Source of the DNA: UBA7672 sp047601145 | Lineage (GTDB): Bacteria; Pseudomonadota; Alphaproteobacteria; Caulobacterales; Hyphomonadaceae | Length of the DNA stretch: 64,000 nucleotides | Direction of reading: 5' to 3' | Assembly: GCA_047601145.1 (NCBI GenBank) | Contig: JASGJW010000001.1 | Coordinates: forward strand, 1,798,001-1,862,000 | Shown: positions 24,820-33,422 of the stretch, in pieces | Position numbering within the stretch: the stretch's first letter is position 1 | How the letters are laid out: each line of letters begins with the position of its first letter | The notes under the pieces: model-generated | The model's database searches: none | What the model was told of the DNA's origin: nothing | What the model saw: only the letters and a program-made list of their open reading frames with translations | Made by a program: the position numbers and the translations under genes

Positions 24820-26817
24820 ATGGCGGACAACGGCTCCACCCCGTTCCAGCACGATCCGGACAAGCCGTGGATCTTCCGCACCTATGCGGGACATTCCACT
24901 GCCGAGGAGTCGAACAAGCTCTACCGGAAGAACCTGTCCAAGGGGCAAACCGGCCTTTCGATCGCGTTCGACCTGCCAACGCAGACAGCCTATGACTCTG
25001 ACCACATTCTCGCGCGGGGCGAAGTCGGCAAGGTCGGCGTGCCGGTTGGCCATCTCGGCGACATGCGCGCCTTGTTCGACCAGATCCGCGTCGAGGAGAT
25101 GAACACCTCGATGACGATCAACGCGCCGGCGGCGTATCTCCTTTCGCTCTATGTTGCGCTCGCCGACGAGCAGGGCTGCGACCGCAAGAAGCTTCAGGGC
25201 ACGACGCAGAACGACATCATCAAGGAATACCTCTCGCGCGGCACTTACGTGTTCCCGCCCAAGCCCTCGATGCGTCTCATCGGCGACATGGTTGCATGGT
25301 GCTACACCGAAACGCCGAAGTGGAATCCGCTCAACGTCTGTTCCTACCATCTGCAGGAGGCCGGCGCGACGCCGGAGCAGGAGCTCGCCTTCGCGCTCGC
25401 CACCGCCTGCGCCGTGCTCGACACGGTGAAGGCGGGCGGGCAGGTGCCGGAAAAAGACTTCACTACCGTCTTTTCGCGTATCTCCTTCTTCGTGAATGCT
25501 GGCGTCCGTTTCGTCACCGAGATGTGCAAGATGCGCGCGTTCGTCGACCTCTGGGAAGAGATCGGCCGCGAGCGTTACGGCGTCACCGACGCGCGCGCCC
25601 TCATGTTCCGCTATGGCGTGCAGGTGAACTCGCTGGGCCTCACGGAGCCGCAGCCAGAGAACAACGTCTACCGCATCCTCATCGAAGCGCTCGCCGTCAC
25701 GCTGTCCAAGCGCGCCCGCTGCCGCGCCCTGCAACTCCCCGCCTGGAACGAAGCCCTCGGCCTGCCGCGCCCATGGGACCAGCAATGGTCGCTGCGTCTG
25801 CAGCAGATCCTCGCCTACGAAACCGACCTGCTCGAATACGAAGACCTGTTCGACGGCTCCCACGTCGTCGGCGCCAAGACCGACGCCCTCAAAGCCGAAG
25901 CCCGCCACATGCTCGCGAAGCTCGATGCCACGGGCGGCACGATCGACAATATCGACTTCATGAAGACTGCTCTCGTCGAAAGCCAGCGCGCCCGCCTGAA
26001 GGAGATCGAGGCCGGCCGCCAGGTCGTCGTCGGGGTCAACCGCTACGAGACCACCGAGAATTCCCCGCTCTCCGGCGGCGACGGCGCCATCATGGCGACC
26101 GATCACGGCGCCGAAAGCCGCCAGATCGCCAAGCTCAAAGCCTGGCGCGCCCAACGCAGCGAAGGCGCCGTCGCCAACGCCCTCGGCGAACTCCGCGCTG
26201 CCGCCACCACCGGCGCCAACATCATGCCGCCCTCCATCGCCGCCGCCAAAGCCGGCGTCACAGTCGGTGAATGGGGCGCAGCGCTTCGCGAATCCTTCGG
26301 CGAATACCGCGGTCCCACCGGGGTCGCCGTCATCATCCAGACCGATGGCGAGGAAGACCTCGAGAAGGTCAAAGGCGAAGTCGAGCGCGTCTCGAAGAAG
26401 CTCGGTCGCACGCTCACCTATGTCGTCGGCAAGCCCGGCCTCGATGGTCACTCCAACGGCTCCGAACAGATCGCCGCCCGCGCCCGCGCCGCCGGCATGA
26501 ACGTCGTCTACGAGGGCATCCGCTTCACGCCGGAAGAGATTGTCCAGCAGGCCATCGACTCGAAAGCCCACGTCGTCGGCCTCTCGATCCTCTCCGGCTC
26601 GCACCTCGATCTCGTGAAAGACACGCTCGGCATCCTGCGCGCCAAGGGCCTCAACATCCCCGTCGTCGTCGGCGGCATCATCCCCGAAGCCGACGCACTC
26701 GCGCTGAAGCAGATGGGCGTCCGCCGCGTCTATACGCCGAAGGACTACAAGATCACCCAGATCATGGGTGACGTGGTCAAGGTCGTGGAAGAAACCCTGA
26801 CCACAGCGGCGGAGTAG
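24820..26817 (+). CDS. ecm: Ethylmalonyl-CoA mutase (B12-dependent)
   Basis: 665 residues. It converts (2R)-ethylmalonyl-CoA to (2S)-methylsuccinyl-CoA in the ethylmalonyl-CoA pathway. The N-terminal TIM-barrel mutase domain has WIFRTYAGHSTAEESNKLYR, GLSIAFDLPTQTAYDSDH, and MNTSMTINAPAAYLLSLY. The C-terminal B12-binding domain has GKPGLDGHSNGSEQIA (the D-x-H-x2-G cobalt-ligand motif) and VGLSILSGSHLDLV. The single-chain format of about 660 residues and the overall pattern fit the MeaA/Ecm group rather than two-subunit methylmalonyl-CoA mutase. ATG 24820 has GCAGAGAG upstream. Convergent with the L,D-transpeptidase-like gene. Confidence 0.93.
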   Translation: MADNGSTPFQHDPDKPWIFRTYAGHSTAEESNKLYRKNLSKGQTGLSIAFDLPTQTAYDSDHILARGEVGKVGVPVGHLGDMRALFDQIRVEEMNTSMTINAPAAYLLSLYVALADEQGCDRKKLQGTTQNDIIKEYLSRGTYVFPPKPSMRLIGDMVAWCYTETPKWNPLNVCSYHLQEAGATPEQELAFALATACAVLDTVKAGGQVPEKDFTTVFSRISFFVNAGVRFVTEMCKMRAFVDLWEEIGRERYGVTDARALMFRYGVQVNSLGLTEPQPENNVYRILIEALAVTLSKRARCRALQLPAWNEALGLPRPWDQQWSLRLQQILAYETDLLEYEDLFDGSHVVGAKTDALKAEARHMLAKLDATGGTIDNIDFMKTALVESQRARLKEIEAGRQVVVGVNRYETTENSPLSGGDGAIMATDHGAESRQIAKLKAWRAQRSEGAVANALGELRAAATTGANIMPPSIAAAKAGVTVGEWGAALRESFGEYRGPTGVAVIIQTDGEEDLEKVKGEVERVSKKLGRTLTYVVGKPGLDGHSNGSEQIAARARAAGMNVVYEGIRFTPEEIVQQAIDSKAHVVGLSILSGSHLDLVKDTLGILRAKGLNIPVVVGGIIPEADALALKQMGVRRVYTPKDYKITQIMGDVVKVVEETLTTAAE

Positions 26818-26820
26818 GAC

Positions 26821-27678
26821 CTAGCGTGCGTTCGCCGTGGCGCCGCCGTCGGCAGCGGTAAGCGCCGCGACATCGCGCTGCGCCGCAAAGCTCGGGAAAG
26901 CCTCACGCAACGTATCGATTTCCGGCAGCACGTAGAACAGGCCGCCCTTCTTGAACAACGGTACGATGGTCTTGCTGTAGAAGGTCGGCGAGACGTTGAC
27001 GCAGCCATGCGTGATGTGGTTGTCGTCAGGATCGGTCGAGGCAAGACGCTGCGTGCGCTTCTCGACCTTGCTTGCCTTGGTCGGCGGGATGGCATGGATC
27101 GAGATCGAGGTGGCGTAGTCGATCCACAGCACGCGCTCGCCGCCGGCCGCCGGGCCGAAGCCCGCAAGGAAGCGCCCGGCCGGCGTCGTGCGGTCGCCCA
27201 TCGGAATGTCCCTGAGCTCGCGGTCGCCCACGCCCTCGGCCGACGTGTCGCCCGCGGCGGACCCGATCAGCACCGGCGCCGCGCCGCGCAGCTTGCCGTC
27301 CTTGTCGAACACCAGGATCTGCGCCGCCTGCTTGTCGACGATCGCGAAGGGCAGGCCGCGATTGTCGTTGGAGGCAATCACCCATCCAGCGATGTCGACG
27401 ACATCCTTGGAAATCTTCTGGTCGGCCGCGACCTCGCCGAGGCGATCGGCCGTGATGACCGGTTTGGCCTTCGGCGTCGCTTTTGTGCTCGCCGTCTTTG
27501 TTGCAGCAGATTTTGCAGCGGGAGCAGCCGCAGATTTCGCCGCCGGCGGCTTCGCGGGTTTGGCCACTGTCTTTTCTTGCGTTGCCGCTTTTTCGCCGAC
27601 AACCGTCTGAGCAACTGCGCCGAGCATGGACGCGCCGCCATACAGCAGTCCCACCGAGACTACGGCCGCGCGAAACAC
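26821..27678 (-). CDS. L,D-transpeptidase-like (YkuD) exported protein
   Basis: 285 residues. An N-terminal signal sequence is followed by a long Ala/Lys-rich linker (about 30-75) that could span or bind the cell wall. The catalytic domain has SIHAIP, then THGCVNV near residues 222-228. The YkuD family motif is HGC(I/V)R; here the Arg is replaced by Asn, as in a subset of these proteins. L,D-transpeptidases make 3-3 cross-links or attach proteins to peptidoglycan, but some members lack activity. It is monocistronic and convergent with ecm (3-base gap). Confidence 0.72.
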   Translation of the reverse strand: MFRAAVVSVGLLYGGASMLGAVAQTVVGEKAATQEKTVAKPAKPPAAKSAAAPAAKSAATKTASTKATPKAKPVITADRLGEVAADQKISKDVVDIAGWVIASNDNRGLPFAIVDKQAAQILVFDKDGKLRGAAPVLIGSAAGDTSAEGVGDRELRDIPMGDRTTPAGRFLAGFGPAAGGERVLWIDYATSISIHAIPPTKASKVEKRTQRLASTDPDDNHITHGCVNVSPTFYSKTIVPLFKKGGLFYVLPEIDTLREAFPSFAAQRDVAALTAADGGATANAR

Positions 27679-27775
27679 AGGTTTGACCCCGGCAAGTATG
27701 ACAGCTTCTCCATGATCTTGGGCCGGACCTCAGGCCCGGCCCCCGATCAACACTGAACCTTCGGCGAGCCTAGGG

Positions 27776-28126
27776 TCAACCCCGCGGCTTTTTGGTGACC
27801 TTAGCCGGCGGCTTCTCGAGCGCATCGACGCGGCCCGTGAGCTGGTCGAGACGCTGGTTGGCCGTGCGCGCGTCCGTCGCCGCGCTTTGGGCGGCGGCGT
27901 TGGCGGCCTGGGCCGACTGGTTGGCGGCGCTTGCGGAGGCAGCGGCGGAATCGGCGCGCTGGCCAACTTGCGTTACGCGGGCGTCGACCTGGTCGATACG
28001 GCTGTTCACCGCGGCGATTTTTTCATCAACATAGCCATTCGTGGCGCAGGCGGTCGTCGCCAGTCCACCCAATGCAACAACGGCGATCACGCGAGCAGTT
28101 GCGGCGTGCTTTTTCAGCCAAGACAT
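27776..28126 (-). CDS. Alanine-zipper lipoprotein (Lpp-like)
   Basis: 116 residues. The N-terminus WLKKHAATARVIAVVALGG leads to lipobox LATTAC, so the mature protein is a lipoprotein. The rest is a heptad-patterned helix (DEKIAAVNSRIDQVDARV onward) rich in Ala, resembling the alanine-zipper trimers of Lpp-type outer-membrane lipoproteins, and ends with PPAKVTKKPRG. It lacks the C-terminal YR-K of enteric Lpp but carries lysines that could be peptidoglycan-attached. Upstream, 107-140 bases before the start, is a match to the alphaproteobacterial general stress promoter. Confidence 0.72.
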   Translation of the reverse strand: MSWLKKHAATARVIAVVALGGLATTACATNGYVDEKIAAVNSRIDQVDARVTQVGQRADSAAASASAANQSAQAANAAAQSAATDARTANQRLDQLTGRVDALEKPPAKVTKKPRG

Positions 28127-28240
28127 TTTGTAATCCTCTTACATGCATGACGAAGGTTGCCGATCGGCAATCGTCGTGACCTGACAACGTCCACACTCCA
28201 GGCCTGCGCCTGCGCGCAAATAGGGTCTGGGCTCGAGCGG

Positions 28241-28265
28241 AACGCTGCTCATGCAGTGTTGTTCC
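28241..28265 (-). promoter_or_regulatory. EcfG-type general stress promoter of the alanine-zipper lipoprotein
   Basis: Read on the minus strand the sequence is GGAAC, 16 bases, then CGTT, an exact match to the consensus of the alphaproteobacterial general stress sigma factor EcfG. It faces the lipoprotein gene, whose start codon is at 28126. The expected transcription start is around 28233, giving a 5' leader of roughly 100 bases. Confidence 0.6.
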
Positions 28266-28379
28266 GGACACGGACGATTTTTCGGAACCTTTCTTCCTGT
28301 TCACAAAGCGATTTCCCGCAATTCGTACGCATGTGCAGGCGCCGCTGCAGATTCTTCCGCCACAGATTCAAGGCTCAGG

Positions 28380-28750
28380 GAAAAAGTGGGACGGACACTC
28401 CTCGAATGACACCGCTCGCAAACCCGAGCGACGTTAGTTGCGTCCTGGCGTGAGCGAGGTCCGAAACCTTCCGATGCTTCCGGACGCCAGGACGTCGGCC
28501 GGCGTGGCCGCGGGGTGTGGGGAACAAATGGGAGACCCCTCGGCCAAGCCAGTCCTGTCCGGCCTTCGCTGGCAGCCGACGGCAACTCCTCGTCGCCACA
28601 TCGCAAAAGAGCGGCCGGTTCGGGGCGCGTGAGGCAACGCGCGATCGCTGGTGGCGACACCAGCACCTGGCTCTACCCACGGCATTTCGTCGCGAGACCC
28701 GCTCCCTCGCCGAGAGGGACAGACGACAGCGAACCTCCAAGCAAACGCGC
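28380..28750. repeat. Candidate dispersed intergenic repeat rich in inverted repeats
   Basis: A non-coding block with nested hairpins, including the 10-bp perfect pair 28442-28451/28484-28493 enclosing an inner GTCCG/CGGAC. All frames look like low-information translation. The texture is that of repeat-type intergenic elements found in many copies, but no second copy lies in this window, so this remains a hypothesis. Confidence 0.3.
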
Positions 28751-28837
28751 TTCGTGGAGCTTTTGGTATTTCTGCGTAGCCGAAGTTGAACACCCGTCCG
28801 GCTGGCGAACCAATTTCCCCGCCGATAAAGGAGCGGC

Positions 28838-29425
28838 ATGAAACTCTCGCCTGTCACGCTTGAGAACGCCTTCGTTCGCCTCGACCCGCTGGAAGAGCGC
28901 CATCGCGAGCCGCTGCGCGAAGCCGGAAACGATCCCGACCTCTGGCGCTTCGCCAACGTCAATCTCGACAACGCCGATTTCGACTCGTGGATGGATCACC
29001 GTCTCATCGAAATAGGGAAGGGCGATCTCACCTGGGCCGTCTTCGACAAGGCGTCGAACAGCTATTGCGGCTCCACCAGCTATCTCGCCCACGTTCCCGC
29101 TCACAAGCGCGTCGAGATCGGCTGGACCTGGTACGCCAAACGCGTCTGGGCCGGCGCCACAAATCCCTCGTGCAAGCGCATGCTGCTCGCCTATGGATTC
29201 GAAACGCTCGGCCTCAACCGCGTCGAACTGAAAGCCGACGCCCGCAACCAGCGCTCGTGCAAGGCGATGGAGCGTTTCGGCGCCAAGTTCGAAGGCGTCC
29301 ACCGCGCCCACATGGTCCGCCCCGACGGCCGCCTGCGAGACACCGCGTGGTTCAGCGTCATCCGCGAGGAATGGCCCGCCGTCCGCGACGGCCTTGATGC
29401 GCGCCTCGCGGGCCTTGCGGCATGA
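28838..29425 (+). CDS. GNAT family N-acetyltransferase (RimJ/RimL-like)
   Basis: 195 residues. RimJ/RimL-type GNAT proteins acetylate N-terminal or other amino groups using acetyl-CoA. The fold is indicated by ENAFVRLDPLEERHREPL, VEIGWTWYAKRVWAGATNPS, the helix MLLAYGFETLGLNRVELKAD, and NQRSCKAMERFGAKFEGVHR. The Q/R-x2-G/A acetyl-CoA loop corresponds to the KRVWAGATN region, though degenerate. A strong ribosome site (AAAGGAGCGGC) precedes the ATG. The stop overlaps the next gene by 4 bases. Substrate unknown. Confidence 0.85.
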   Translation: MKLSPVTLENAFVRLDPLEERHREPLREAGNDPDLWRFANVNLDNADFDSWMDHRLIEIGKGDLTWAVFDKASNSYCGSTSYLAHVPAHKRVEIGWTWYAKRVWAGATNPSCKRMLLAYGFETLGLNRVELKADARNQRSCKAMERFGAKFEGVHRAHMVRPDGRLRDTAWFSVIREEWPAVRDGLDARLAGLAA

Positions 29426-29706
29426 CCGAGGAACAGGTCGCCATCTCCCGCGTGCTCGACGAGCACATGAGCTCGAAACGGCTCATGGATGTCGAAGCAA
29501 AGATCGTCGCGAAATACGGCCGCACCGTCTACGACACGGCGCGCCGGATCGTCGAGGAATCCATCAACCAACCGATGGACTGGTTGCACGACACGATGGA
29601 GAGCGGCCTCGCGAAAATGACCGCGATGCACAACGCGAAGTATCCGTGGCTTACGAAAGGCGCGCGCAGCGCACTCGCCTTCATCTTCACCTTCACGTGG
29701 AAATAG
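29422..29706 (+). CDS. Hypothetical protein coupled to the GNAT acetyltransferase
   Basis: 94 residues, mostly helical. The ATG overlaps the acetyltransferase stop (ATGA), so the two are translationally coupled. Visible features: an N-terminal helix (EEQVAISRVLDEHMSSKRLM), a region DVEAKIVAKYGRTVYDTARR, and an aromatic C-terminus (ARSALAFIFTFTWK) that could contact a membrane. There is no signal peptide. Not a family I recognise. Confidence 0.55.
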   Translation: MTEEQVAISRVLDEHMSSKRLMDVEAKIVAKYGRTVYDTARRIVEESINQPMDWLHDTMESGLAKMTAMHNAKYPWLTKGARSALAFIFTFTWK

Positions 29707-29781
29707 CCTCGCTCAACGCTCCACGCAGTTGAAGCGCAGCGCTTCGCCGCCTAGATGCAGCGCGTAGAACACGAGACCGAC

Positions 29782-30120
29782 ATGACCACAATCACCTTCG
29801 ACGACTTCAGACGAGTCGACATCCGCGTCGGCGTCATCACCGCCGCCGAGCCCTTTCCGGAAGCGCGCAAGCCCGCGATCAAGCTGCGTATCGATTTCGG
29901 CGCCGAGATCGGGGAGAAGAAATCCTCAGCCCAGATCGTGAAGCACTACGCGCCGGAAAAACTCATCGGCAAGCGAGTCCTCGCTGTCGTGAACTTCCCG
30001 CCACGCCAGATCGGCCCGTTCATGTCGGAAGTGCTGACGCTCGGCGTGCCGGACGAGGAAGGCGCCGTCGTCCTTATCACGCCGGATCTTGCAACGCCGA
30101 TCGGCGGCCGCCTGTTCTAG
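29782..30120 (+). CDS. csaA: tRNA-binding domain protein, CsaA-like
   Basis: 112 residues from ATG 29782, matching the usual ~110-residue CsaA length; an upstream in-frame ATG at 29755 is less likely. It is a single OB-fold tRNA-binding (EMAP-II/Arc1p-type) domain: FDDFRRVDIRVGVITAAEPF, RKPAIKLRIDFGAEIGEKKS, SAQIVKHYAPEKLIGKRVLA, VVNFPPRQIGPFMSEVLTLG. CsaA dimers have been described as secretion chaperones; nucleic-acid or tRNA binding is also known for the fold. Convergent with the first hybrid kinase gene, overlapping stops. Confidence 0.85.
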   Translation: MTTITFDDFRRVDIRVGVITAAEPFPEARKPAIKLRIDFGAEIGEKKSSAQIVKHYAPEKLIGKRVLAVVNFPPRQIGPFMSEVLTLGVPDEEGAVVLITPDLATPIGGRLF

Positions 30121-31703
30121 CCAGCCTTGGCAAGCGCCTGGCCCGGCGCATTCCGTAACCGCGCGATTTCGGAGAGAAGGTCGCGTTCCGCGAGCGGCTT
30201 GGAGAGATAGCCGTCCATTCCCATGGCCAGGTAGCGCTCGCGATCACCGCTCATCGCGTCTGCGGTCAGTGCAACCACTGTCGTCTTGGCCCACGGCTCA
30301 CCCGACGCCCGGATCTTCGCGATCGTCGTCGGTCCGTCCATTACCGGCATATGCATGTCGAGCAGCACGACGTCGAACGCCTCTCGCTCCAGCGCAGCGA
30401 GAGCTTCGGCGCCGTTCACGGCCTCCACGATCCGCATGTTGAACGGCCGCAGGAAGAGGGAGGCGACCTGGCGGTTGATCGGATGGTCGTCCACCAGCAG
30501 CACACGCAGGTTGCTTGCCTTCAGGAAGTCCTTCACGTCGCCCGACTCAAGCGGCCGGTTGGCTGAGACTGATCCAGCCGTCGCTGCGCCGGCCTTGAAC
30601 GAGAAGCGGAAGGTCGATCCACGTCCCACTTCGCTCGCCGCCGAAGCCGTGCCACCCATCAGTTCAGCGAGCCGCTTGGTGATCGACAGGCCAAGTCCGG
30701 TTCCGCCGTGGTTGCGCGATATCGTTTCATCCGCCTGCGCGAAGGGCTGGAAGAGACGGCCAAGCGTCTCCACATCCATCCCCGGTCCGGTGTCGCGCAC
30801 GACGACCTCGATCAGGTGAGCCCCCTGAGGGAGGGCCTTGGCGTTGACGAACGCCTCGACCCGGCCCCGGTCGGTGAACTTGATGGCGTTCGACAGCAGG
30901 TTCGCCAGGCACTGCTGTACACGCACAGCGTCGATCGCACCCCAGGCCGGGAGGTCAGCGTCGAAGGCGAGGGACAGGTCGAGACCTTTCTCTTCGGCGC
31001 GCGGTTTCCACAGCGCCAGCTGGCGCCGCATCATGTGCATGATGTTGGTATCGGCAGGCACGATGTCGAACTTGCCGGCCTCGATTTTCGACAGGTCGAG
31101 CACGTCGTTGAGCAGCGCCATCAGCGTCTTGCCCGACTCGATGATCGTGGCGAGATGTTCGCGCTGCGTCTTGTCGAGGTTCGTCGTCGCCATCACCTGG
31201 GCCATGCCCAGCACGCCATTCAGCGGCGTGCGGATCTCATGGCTCATATTGGCGAGGAAGGATGATTTCGACTGACTGGCCGTCTCTGCAAGCTTCTTGG
31301 CTTTCTGTAGTTCCCGCTCCCGTTTGCGCAGGTCGGTGATGTCAACGGAGATCGCCGCCTTGAGCCCGCGCGACATCTTGCGGAACGTGATCTGAACGGT
31401 CCGCCCGTCGTCGGTTTCGACCGAATACGTCTTCCCGGTGTTGAAGCAGTCGACATAGAAATCCGTCGCGTGCCGGATCTGCTCTTCTGTTCCGTCCGGC
31501 ATCCCGCGCCGCACCGCCCGCTCGGTGCTTTCGCGATAGCTGCAGCCGCGTTCCACATCGGCATAGATCGAGCCGAAACGGCGCCGCGTCACGCCGTTCG
31601 TGAAGATCGGTACATCGTTCTCGTCATAGATCGCGATGCCATCGCCGAGCGACTCGATCGCCTCGACGATGGTGTCCATGTCCAGATGCGAGTCTACGGC
31701 CAA
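30117..31703 (-). CDS. PAS-containing hybrid histidine kinase, copy A
   Basis: 528 residues from TTG 31703 (GGGAGA nine bases upstream). It is soluble: no membrane helix. Domains: PAS-like sensor (about 8-125), coiled linker, HisKA with H155 in ANMSHEIRTPLNG, HATPase_c (N box in LANLLSNAIKFT, G boxes DTGPGMD and GGTGLGLSITK), and a receiver domain with phospho-acceptor D449 in VVLLDMHMPVMDG. The TTG start gives the same residue number (155) for the catalytic His as in the paralogue, supporting both starts. It lies directly downstream of copy B on the same strand. No output domain, so signal must pass to a phosphotransfer partner. Confidence 0.9.
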   Translation of the reverse strand: MAVDSHLDMDTIVEAIESLGDGIAIYDENDVPIFTNGVTRRRFGSIYADVERGCSYRESTERAVRRGMPDGTEEQIRHATDFYVDCFNTGKTYSVETDDGRTVQITFRKMSRGLKAAISVDITDLRKRERELQKAKKLAETASQSKSSFLANMSHEIRTPLNGVLGMAQVMATTNLDKTQREHLATIIESGKTLMALLNDVLDLSKIEAGKFDIVPADTNIMHMMRRQLALWKPRAEEKGLDLSLAFDADLPAWGAIDAVRVQQCLANLLSNAIKFTDRGRVEAFVNAKALPQGAHLIEVVVRDTGPGMDVETLGRLFQPFAQADETISRNHGGTGLGLSITKRLAELMGGTASAASEVGRGSTFRFSFKAGAATAGSVSANRPLESGDVKDFLKASNLRVLLVDDHPINRQVASLFLRPFNMRIVEAVNGAEALAALEREAFDVVLLDMHMPVMDGPTTIAKIRASGEPWAKTTVVALTADAMSGDRERYLAMGMDGYLSKPLAERDLLSEIARLRNAPGQALAKAG

Positions 31704-31802
31704 GCAAAGCGTCTCCCAGCGTACGCTTCCCCCCGGCAGCGAAACTGGTGGGTTTATGCCACCCGAAGCTTAAGGTTTGATGTGTCAGCGATAGGGTGCC
31801 GG

Positions 31803-33398
31803 CTAACCAGCAGCAGCCAATTTCGCAGGCGCAGCAACGTCGAGCACGCTCGCAATTTCGGAGAGCAGGTCGCGCTCCGCCAGCGGCTTCGACAGATAGC
31901 CGTTCATGCCCATGGCCAGATAGCGCTCACGATCGCCGCTCATCGCATCCGCCGTCAGCGCAATGACGGGAACGGAAGTCCATGGCGCGCTGCTCGCGCG
32001 GATGTGACTGATCGCGGTTGGCCCATCCATGACCGGCATGTGCATGTCGAGCAGTACGACGTCGAACGTCTCGCGCTCCAGCGCAGCCAGCGCTTCGGCT
32101 CCGTTCACGGCCTCCACGATCCGCATGTTGAACGGACGCAGGAAGAGGGATGCGACCTGACGATTGATCGGATGATCGTCCACCAGCAGCACCCGAAGAT
32201 TGCTGGCCTTCAGCATGTCGCGAAGGTCCCCGCCGCGCGATGGCCGCGCGTTAACGCCGGCTTCCGGCTGGCTCTTGGCCGACTCGCCGCGGAAGGTGAA
32301 ACAGAAAGTTGATCCACGCCCCGGCTCGCTCGTCGCCGAAGCCGTGCCGCCCATCAACTCCGCCAGCCTGCGCGTGATGGAAAGGCCAAGGCCCGTTCCG
32401 CCATGGCTGCGCGAGATCGTCTCATCCGCCTGCGCGAAGGGCTGGAACAGCCGCCCGAGCGTTTCAGCATCCATCCCCGCGCCGGTGTCGCGGACGCGGA
32501 TATCGACGAGGTGCGCTCCGTCGCCGCTGGGCTTCGATGCGACGAAGATCTCAACGCCACCGATCGCTGTAAACTTGATAGCGTTGGAAACGAGGTTGGA
32601 CACGCACTGCTGCACGCGGACCGTGTCGAAGGCGAGATAGGCAGGCAGATCCGCATCAAAGGCGAGCGAGAGGTCGAGGCCCTTTTCCTCGGCTCGCGGC
32701 TTCCAGAGCTTGAGCTGTCGCCGCATCATGTGGTGCAGGCTCGCATCCGTCGGCGTGATGTCGAACTTGCCGGCCTCGATTTTCGACAGGTCGAGCACGT
32801 CGTTGAGCAGCGCCATCAGCGTCTTGCCCGACTCGATGATCGTGGTGATGAACTCGCGCTGCTGCTGGTCGAGATCGGTGTTCTCAAGGACCTGCGCCAT
32901 GCCCATGATGCCGTTGAGCGGCGTACGGATCTCGTGGCTCATGTTGGCGAGGAAGGACGATTTCGACTGGCTTGCGGCTTCGGCGGCCTTGTGCGCCTTT
33001 TCGAGCTCCTTCTCCCGCTTGCGCAGGTCGGTGACGTCGACGGAGATGCCGGCTTTCCGGCCGCGCGACATCTGGCGGAAGGTCGCAAGAACGGTGCGCC
33101 CGTCCTCGGTGCGCGTCATGTAGGTCTCGCCGTTCTGGAAGTAGATGAAGTGATCCTGCGCCGCCGCATCGATCTCCGCATCATTGGCATCGGGCAGGGC
33201 CTTGCGGAATTGCGCGCGCAACGCCTCGGTGTGCGTCAGGCCGTCCGACATGCCCTGGTAGTAGGTGCTGAAACGTTTGTACGCGACGTCGTTGACGAAT
33301 AGCTGGCGGTCGTCCGGTCCGTAGATGGCGATGCCGTCGTTGAGCGCCTGCAGCGCTTCAAGCACGGTCTCGACGTCGAGCTCCTTCGACGGTCTCAT
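31803..33398 (-). CDS. PAS-containing hybrid histidine kinase, copy B
   Basis: 531 residues from ATG 33398, chosen because AGGGGAAA lies upstream and because numbering then aligns exactly with copy A; an in-frame ATG at 33422 lacks a ribosome site. Domain order is as in copy A: PAS-like (about 8-125), HisKA with H155, HATPase_c, receiver with D451. The sensor halves of the two paralogues have diverged clearly while the HisKA and receiver domains are nearly identical, so they probably sense different cues and feed the same downstream phosphorelay. The gap to copy A is 99 bases. Confidence 0.9.
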   Translation of the reverse strand: MRPSKELDVETVLEALQALNDGIAIYGPDDRQLFVNDVAYKRFSTYYQGMSDGLTHTEALRAQFRKALPDANDAEIDAAAQDHFIYFQNGETYMTRTEDGRTVLATFRQMSRGRKAGISVDVTDLRKREKELEKAHKAAEAASQSKSSFLANMSHEIRTPLNGIMGMAQVLENTDLDQQQREFITTIIESGKTLMALLNDVLDLSKIEAGKFDITPTDASLHHMMRRQLKLWKPRAEEKGLDLSLAFDADLPAYLAFDTVRVQQCVSNLVSNAIKFTAIGGVEIFVASKPSGDGAHLVDIRVRDTGAGMDAETLGRLFQPFAQADETISRSHGGTGLGLSITRRLAELMGGTASATSEPGRGSTFCFTFRGESAKSQPEAGVNARPSRGGDLRDMLKASNLRVLLVDDHPINRQVASLFLRPFNMRIVEAVNGAEALAALERETFDVVLLDMHMPVMDGPTAISHIRASSAPWTSVPVIALTADAMSGDRERYLAMGMNGYLSKPLAERDLLSEIASVLDVAAPAKLAAAG

Positions 33399-33422
33399 GC
33401 GCTGCGTTTCCCCTGGTCGCAT

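Larger units (their letters stand above)
28127..28837. other. 711-base intergenic region: stress promoter and structured element, no gene
   Basis: No open frame here has a ribosome site or family resemblance. The first ~140 bases are the 5' region of the lipoprotein gene. From about 28380 to 28750 the sequence is dense in inverted repeats: CGCTCG/CGAGCG near 28412, a 10-bp pair GTCCTGGCGT/ACGCCAGGAC (28442-28493), and TCCCTC/GAGGGA near 28710. The last ~80 bases hold the GNAT gene's ribosome site (AAAGGAGCGGC). Confidence 0.5.

Noticed and set aside
24814..26604. 596-residue open frame antisense to ecm
   Set aside because: Shadow of the ethylmalonyl-CoA mutase gene; composition is Asp/Gly/Val-rich as expected for the complement of GC-rich codons.
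28375..28971. 198-residue minus-strand open frame across the structured intergenic block
   Set aside because: Arg/Ser-rich translation that runs into the GNAT gene in antisense; more consistent with a non-coding repeat.
31715..31790. GGTGG...CCACC hairpin between the two hybrid kinases as a terminator
   Set aside because: Only a 5-bp stem and no T-tract in the direction of transcription; too weak to list.
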